A stretch of 8,843 nt of DNA from DATGHS01 sp035307785 (GTDB taxonomy: Bacteria; Planctomycetota; Planctomycetia; Gemmatales; Gemmataceae), in the NCBI GenBank assembly GCA_035307785.1, contig DATGHS010000173.1, forward strand, positions 1-8,843, read 5' to 3'. Made by a program: the position numbers and the translations under genes. The notes under the pieces are model-generated. The model was not told the origin of the DNA and made no database searches. It saw only the letters and a program-made list of their open reading frames with translations. The first letter of the stretch is position 1. Each line of letters starts with the position of its first letter. Shown piece after piece: positions 5,868 to 8,843 of the stretch.

Positions 5868-6215
5868 ATGCCTCATTTCGCGCTGAACAAACGCCAGCTT
5901 TGCATGGCGACCCTTGCCGCGGTCGGAATTTTGATCGGTTGCAACGTTTATTCCTTGGCGCAGCAGGACGGGCCGGGGACAGTCTGTCCTCAAAATGGTA
6001 CCGAGTGCGGAAATTATAATACGATCCAGGGAACATGCCTCGCTGGCTACCTCTGCCAGAGCGGCACGCTGGGAACTTTCTACGCTTGCATGCCAGCGGC
6101 CAGGGATTATAGCTGCACCAATGACGGCTATGATTATGGGAGAACCACGTGCGTCGGAAACTGCACCGATGTCGGTTCCTCTCGCTGCAGCTTTACATTG
6201 GACCATTGTTTCTAG
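5868..6215 (+). CDS. Small exported 10-cysteine peptide with NVYSLA processing-like segment
   Basis: The protein has 115 residues. AAGGAG at 5855-5860, 7 nt before the ATG, is the best ribosome-binding site in the window and suggests strong expression. The N-terminus has K8-R9, then a hydrophobic stretch (11-24) ending in L22-I-G-C25, which fits a lipobox, followed by N26-V-Y-S-L-A31-QQ, which would also fit signal peptidase I cleavage after Ala31. The rest (32-115) is Gly/Thr/Asn-rich with ten cysteines (40, 47, 57, 63, 74, 83, 95, 99, 107, 114), up to five disulfides, and ends in CF. The layout (export signal, N-V-x-x-L-A, Cys-rich tail) resembles NVEALA-type small proteins of Bacteroidetes; homology is not shown. 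It lies 56 nt after a DUF1573 lipoprotein gene, and a hairpin follows its stop. I know no assigned function. Confidence 0.83.
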   Translation: MPHFALNKRQLCMATLAAVGILIGCNVYSLAQQDGPGTVCPQNGTECGNYNTIQGTCLAGYLCQSGTLGTFYACMPAARDYSCTNDGYDYGRTTCVGNCTDVGSSRCSFTLDHCF

Positions 6216-6226
6216 TCCACCTGCGC

Positions 6227-6242
6227 TCCGGCGCTGGCCGGA
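6227..6242. repeat. Short hairpin just downstream of the Cys-rich peptide gene
   Basis: TCCGGC (6227-6232) and GCCGGA (6237-6242) form a 6-bp GC-rich stem with a 4-nt loop (GCTG), beginning 12 nt after the stop codon. No T-run follows. It may protect the peptide's mRNA end or weaken read-through into the next gene. The evidence is structural only. Confidence 0.35.
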
Positions 6243-6334
6243 CTTAGAATTGGCCATTGTATGCTGTACTTGGCGTTGGAACTAGACCTGTCCGTGCACA
6301 TTAAAACGGGAATTCCGTCGAACGCGGGGCACGA

Positions 6335-7435
6335 ATGGCACGCTCAAAATACTTAGCAGGGCAAATGGTCTCCCTGCTCGTTTGGTTGTTGTCCAGCGGT
6401 TCTCTATTTGGGGATGACCAAGCTGATTTGCTAAACTCAGCGCGTATGGGCCATCGCGCCGCGCGCGAATCCATACACACCTTTTCTGCGACGATAGCCA
6501 TTGACTCTGAAATTATGGGCAACAAGCTTGCCGTATCCGGAAATTATTGGCGCTCGGGAGGACTCACGCGCGTGCGCGAAGAGCGGCAGACGCTGAACCC
6601 GGGCGTTGAGGATTTCCTGGTGAAGGAGTCGCGAATATACCAGGTCGGCTTACCCAAGGAACGCGCAGGGGTTAAATCTGTTTATGGCGCGCGATTAGCG
6701 CCCGCGAGCGCTTCGTTGGGGCTTTGCGACCTATGGACTCTCATGCTTCTCGAGTTTATGCAGCCCAATTCGCGCTGCGATTATGAGGAATTTGTCCGCG
6801 ACTGCAAGACCGTCAAAGCTCGTAAAGAAACCGTTCGCGGACACACTTGTGTTCAGGTTACCCTCGTAAAGCAGGCGCCAAACGGCGAGGACCATGAGGT
6901 GATTCTCTGGCATGACCCCCATTATAATTACCTAATTATAAAGATGCAGGTCAGCTATTCCGGAAACGGGAATCGTGACACTGTGGAATTCCCAGATTTT
7001 ATGGAGGCCCCCGCTGGCACTTTTTTCCCCGTAAGACGTCGAATGGATTCCAGGCGAGATGGGAAAGTGGTTAACCAAGAAGTGCTCGCGCTTACAGACG
7101 TTCGAATTAATGAGTCCGTACCCGGTGACGTTTTCCGCCTACCGACGTTTCCTCCTGGCACGATGTGCCGCGACGACATCCAGGGCACGCGATATCCAAT
7201 CGATCAGAACTGGCACCCGACAGGGCAGGCAACTCAATTACCACCAAAGCAGTTGATTGAGACGCCCCTGGACAGTAATGCGCTGGAATACGGATCCCAG
7301 AGCGCGGACGAACCCAAGCCGTGGAGTCGCTGGGTCCTGCGCGCATCAGTTCTGGTATTACTCAGCGCTCTGGGGCTGGGATTATTTCGCGTTCTGCGTC
7401 GCGGCCGGTCGGACAAGCCGGCGCGAGCAGGTTAG
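6335..7435 (+). CDS. Exported protein with C-terminal membrane anchor, possible LolA-like fold
   Basis: The protein has 366 residues. The N-terminus (MARSKY, then MVSLLVWLLSSGSLFG) is a signal peptide with likely cleavage near residue 26. The body reads as alternating beta strands (HTFSATIAIDSEIMG, LAVSGNYWRSGGLTRV, VEDFLVKESRIYQVG, HTCVQVTLVKQ, DHEVILWHDPHYNYLIIKMQV). It then has VFRLPTFPPGTMCRDDIQGTRY and a Pro-rich linker. Residues 333-354 form a membrane helix followed by a basic tail (RRGRSDKPARAG), so the bulk would face the periplasm with the tail in the cytoplasm. The strand pattern recalls LolA/LppX-type lipid-carrier folds seen in planctomycete envelope proteins, but I see no decisive motif. 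GGGG at 6326-6329 lies 5 nt before the ATG; an in-frame ATG at 6365 has a poorer site. The next gene begins 12 nt after its stop. Confidence 0.82.
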   Translation: MARSKYLAGQMVSLLVWLLSSGSLFGDDQADLLNSARMGHRAARESIHTFSATIAIDSEIMGNKLAVSGNYWRSGGLTRVREERQTLNPGVEDFLVKESRIYQVGLPKERAGVKSVYGARLAPASASLGLCDLWTLMLLEFMQPNSRCDYEEFVRDCKTVKARKETVRGHTCVQVTLVKQAPNGEDHEVILWHDPHYNYLIIKMQVSYSGNGNRDTVEFPDFMEAPAGTFFPVRRRMDSRRDGKVVNQEVLALTDVRINESVPGDVFRLPTFPPGTMCRDDIQGTRYPIDQNWHPTGQATQLPPKQLIETPLDSNALEYGSQSADEPKPWSRWVLRASVLVLLSALGLGLFRVLRRGRSDKPARAG

Positions 7436-7447
7436 GGTAGGCGCGCC

Positions 7448-8542
7448 GTGAATCGAGCAAAGCCAATATTTGTATTTGTTTACGTACCGCTGGTTTTTGC
7501 CTCGGCGGCTGTGGTAGCACGAACAATAATTGCAATTAACTTCCCTAAAACGGTCCCGGCACTGGAGTGTCCTTCGCGCCTAGACCTCGGTCCCCAAGAA
7601 AGCCAAGCCATTGCGGTGGGTCACGTCCGGGTCAGGAATAATGGGCGAGCGGATTTGGTTATCGATCATCTGCGGACTACGTGTTCCTGCGCGACCGTGG
7701 GGCGCGAGGAGGGAGGTAAGTTCCTCCGTGTTGACTCGCTACGACTCGCGTCTGGGCAGGAAGCAGAATTGGCTGTACGAGTGGGCGTAAGTGTTCGCCC
7801 GGGAACAGCGCAGGCGGTATCGGTCCAATTTGAAAGCAACGATCCCGCCCATAGGCGCTGGGCAATTCGGGTCCTAGTGCCGCGAGTTCGGGGAGGCGGC
7901 TATGCCGAGCCTTTCGCGGTAGTCTTCGGTGAACTCCGCGTTGGAGAGGCGTCAAAACGCTTAATTGATATTTACGACAACGGCACGCCCGGGCGCCGGA
8001 TTGGCCGTGCCACTTTTACCAATGGCGACCGGTGCGTCGCACGCGTTATTCCCGTTGAAGATCGGGCGGCGCCCCGGCTGCACGCAACGGCGGGCAGCCT
8101 GATCGGCCGCGTTGAAGTGGTAGCTCATAGCGCTAAGCCAGGTCCTCTTAACGGCCTAGTCGAAGTCTCCCTGGCGGATGAAAACCGCCCGCCTTTGCGA
8201 ATTCCCGTGGTTGGCGCGGTTGTAGGTTCGGTGCGCTGCGCACCGGCCAGCATAGTTTTCCCGCGGTGCGTTGGCGGTAACTTTAGTGATTCGGCTGATC
8301 TGCTGCTTTCCCACGCGGATGGAAAGCCAATTCGTGTTGACATCGTCTCGCTCCCGCCGGGATTTCGGATGCAGATAAACGAGGTGCCTGGGCACGCTGA
8401 TCAGCGAATGCTGCACGTCGACTGGCTACGGGGTCGCACCGAAGCCTCGCTTGGCGCTACGCAAATTCTCCTGCGTGCATTTTTTGAAGGAAACGAAACG
8501 CCCGTTAACATCGACGCGCTATGCACGGAGATAATTCCATGA
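7448..8542 (+). CDS. Membrane-anchored protein with three Ig-like DUF1573-type repeats
   Basis: The protein has 364 residues and starts at a GTG codon; AGG at 7439-7441, 6 nt upstream, supports it. An uncleaved signal-anchor helix is likely (residues about 7-30, IFVFVYVPLVFASAAVVART). The first domain (about 41-150) is DUF1573-like: CPSRLDLGP, then VRVRNNGRADLVI, then TTC79-S-C81ATV, then LASGQEAEL. The second (about 152-250) begins YAEPFAVVFGELRVGE, and the third (about 261-360) begins SVRCAPASIVFPRCVGG. Both keep the strand layout but lack the C-x-C pair. Such modules are extracytoplasmic beta-sandwiches of uncertain role. It lies 12 nt after the previous gene and overlaps the next by 4 nt (ATGA at 8539-8542), so it is inside an operon. 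It shares its domain type with the lipoprotein at 5275-5811, in a longer, helix-anchored form. Confidence 0.85.
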   Translation: MNRAKPIFVFVYVPLVFASAAVVARTIIAINFPKTVPALECPSRLDLGPQESQAIAVGHVRVRNNGRADLVIDHLRTTCSCATVGREEGGKFLRVDSLRLASGQEAELAVRVGVSVRPGTAQAVSVQFESNDPAHRRWAIRVLVPRVRGGGYAEPFAVVFGELRVGEASKRLIDIYDNGTPGRRIGRATFTNGDRCVARVIPVEDRAAPRLHATAGSLIGRVEVVAHSAKPGPLNGLVEVSLADENRPPLRIPVVGAVVGSVRCAPASIVFPRCVGGNFSDSADLLLSHADGKPIRVDIVSLPPGFRMQINEVPGHADQRMLHVDWLRGRTEASLGATQILLRAFFEGNETPVNIDALCTEIIP

Positions 8543-8843
8543 CAGTTGTTTTCTGGCGGCGCGGTGGAGCGAGCCTTGTGGAACTGCTGGCCTGTATTGG
8601 GATTATTGGAATCCTCGTAGGCTTGGCGCTGCCAGCGGTGCAGAGTGCCAGAGAGCGGGCACTGCGCACGGCCTGCCAGAACAACCTACGCCAGATCGGA
8701 TTGGCAGCGCAGAATTATGCCGATGCTCGCGGGACCCTTCCCCCGGCCTACGCCCATGAACGCAGGCAGGGGGGCGGTTATAAGTCGATTAGCTGGGGCA
8801 CGCTGTTGCTGCCTTACATCGAGCAAGACGGCTTATGGCAACA
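8539..8843 (+). CDS. DUF1559 family prepilin-like protein, partial (3' end outside window)
   Basis: The first 101 residues are visible. MTVVFWRRGG leads into ASLVELLACIGIIGILVGLA, a prepilin-type signal with predicted cleavage at G10/A11 and Glu15 at position 5 after it. The DUF1559 core follows: LPAVQSARERALRTACQNNLRQIGLAAQNY, then LPPAY, then WGTLLLPYIEQDGLW. The alignment to the first DUF1559 protein in the window is plain (PAVQ, R-x-x-C-x-NNL-x-QIGLA, LPPxY, IEQDxL). The start codon overlaps the stop of the upstream DUF1573-type gene in an ATGA (8539-8542), which indicates translational coupling. No separate strong Shine-Dalgarno is needed, though CGGAG at 8526-8530 lies 8 nt upstream. 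Unlike the lone gene at 3416-4357, this copy belongs to the exported-protein operon. Confidence 0.93.
   Translation, partial: MTVVFWRRGGASLVELLACIGIIGILVGLALPAVQSARERALRTACQNNLRQIGLAAQNYADARGTLPPAYAHERRQGGGYKSISWGTLLLPYIEQDGLWQ

Noticed and set aside
1..8843. CRISPR array, tRNA, rRNA, transposase or integrase genes
   Set aside because: I saw no regularly spaced repeats with spacers, no tRNA cloverleaf or rRNA sequence, and no transposase or recombinase motifs on either strand.

Overview
The window looks like a chromosomal segment of a planctomycete (phylum Planctomycetota). Evidence: two DUF1559 proteins with type IV-prepilin-like N-termini, two DUF1573-type proteins with a C-x-C signature, HEAT-repeat and Cys-rich exported proteins, and roomy intergenic DNA. 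This placement rests on family knowledge, not on a search. All genes lie on the + strand except one partial gene at the left edge.

Layout. (1) Positions 1-186 (-): the start of a membrane protein with a CxxC zinc-ribbon-like motif, cut by the window edge. (2) 187-491: a divergent intergenic region with a strong 13-bp hairpin. (3) 492-3257: a two-gene unit with 6 nt between the genes. It encodes an exported Pro/Cys-rich protein and a copper-type P1B ATPase whose N-terminus has YHS and CPMHP metal-binding modules. (4) 3258-3415: a terminator-like hairpin, then interleaved inverted repeats upstream of a DUF1559 gene (3416-4357) that ends inside a heptamer tandem repeat. (5) 4447-4836: a small HEAT-repeat lipoprotein, followed 5 nt after its stop by a perfect 23-bp inverted repeat. 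(6) 4899-5274: noncoding DNA ending in an operator-rich promoter region. (7) 5275 to the right edge: a probable operon of five exported or membrane genes. They are a DUF1573 lipoprotein, a 10-cysteine small exported peptide, a signal-peptide/C-terminal-anchor protein, a membrane-anchored protein with three Ig-like (DUF1573-type) repeats, and a second DUF1559 prepilin-like protein that overlaps its upstream neighbour by ATGA.

The most interesting part is the 5275-8843+ cluster. Every product is predicted to be exported or membrane-anchored, two carry DUF1573-type domains, and one is a short disulfide-rich peptide with a processing-like NVYSLA segment. The set resembles a cell-surface or envelope system built around a small secreted peptide. 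I cannot name a described system that matches it. The function is inference: nothing in the sequence proves a shared role beyond tight co-orientation, one translational overlap and one good upstream promoter candidate.
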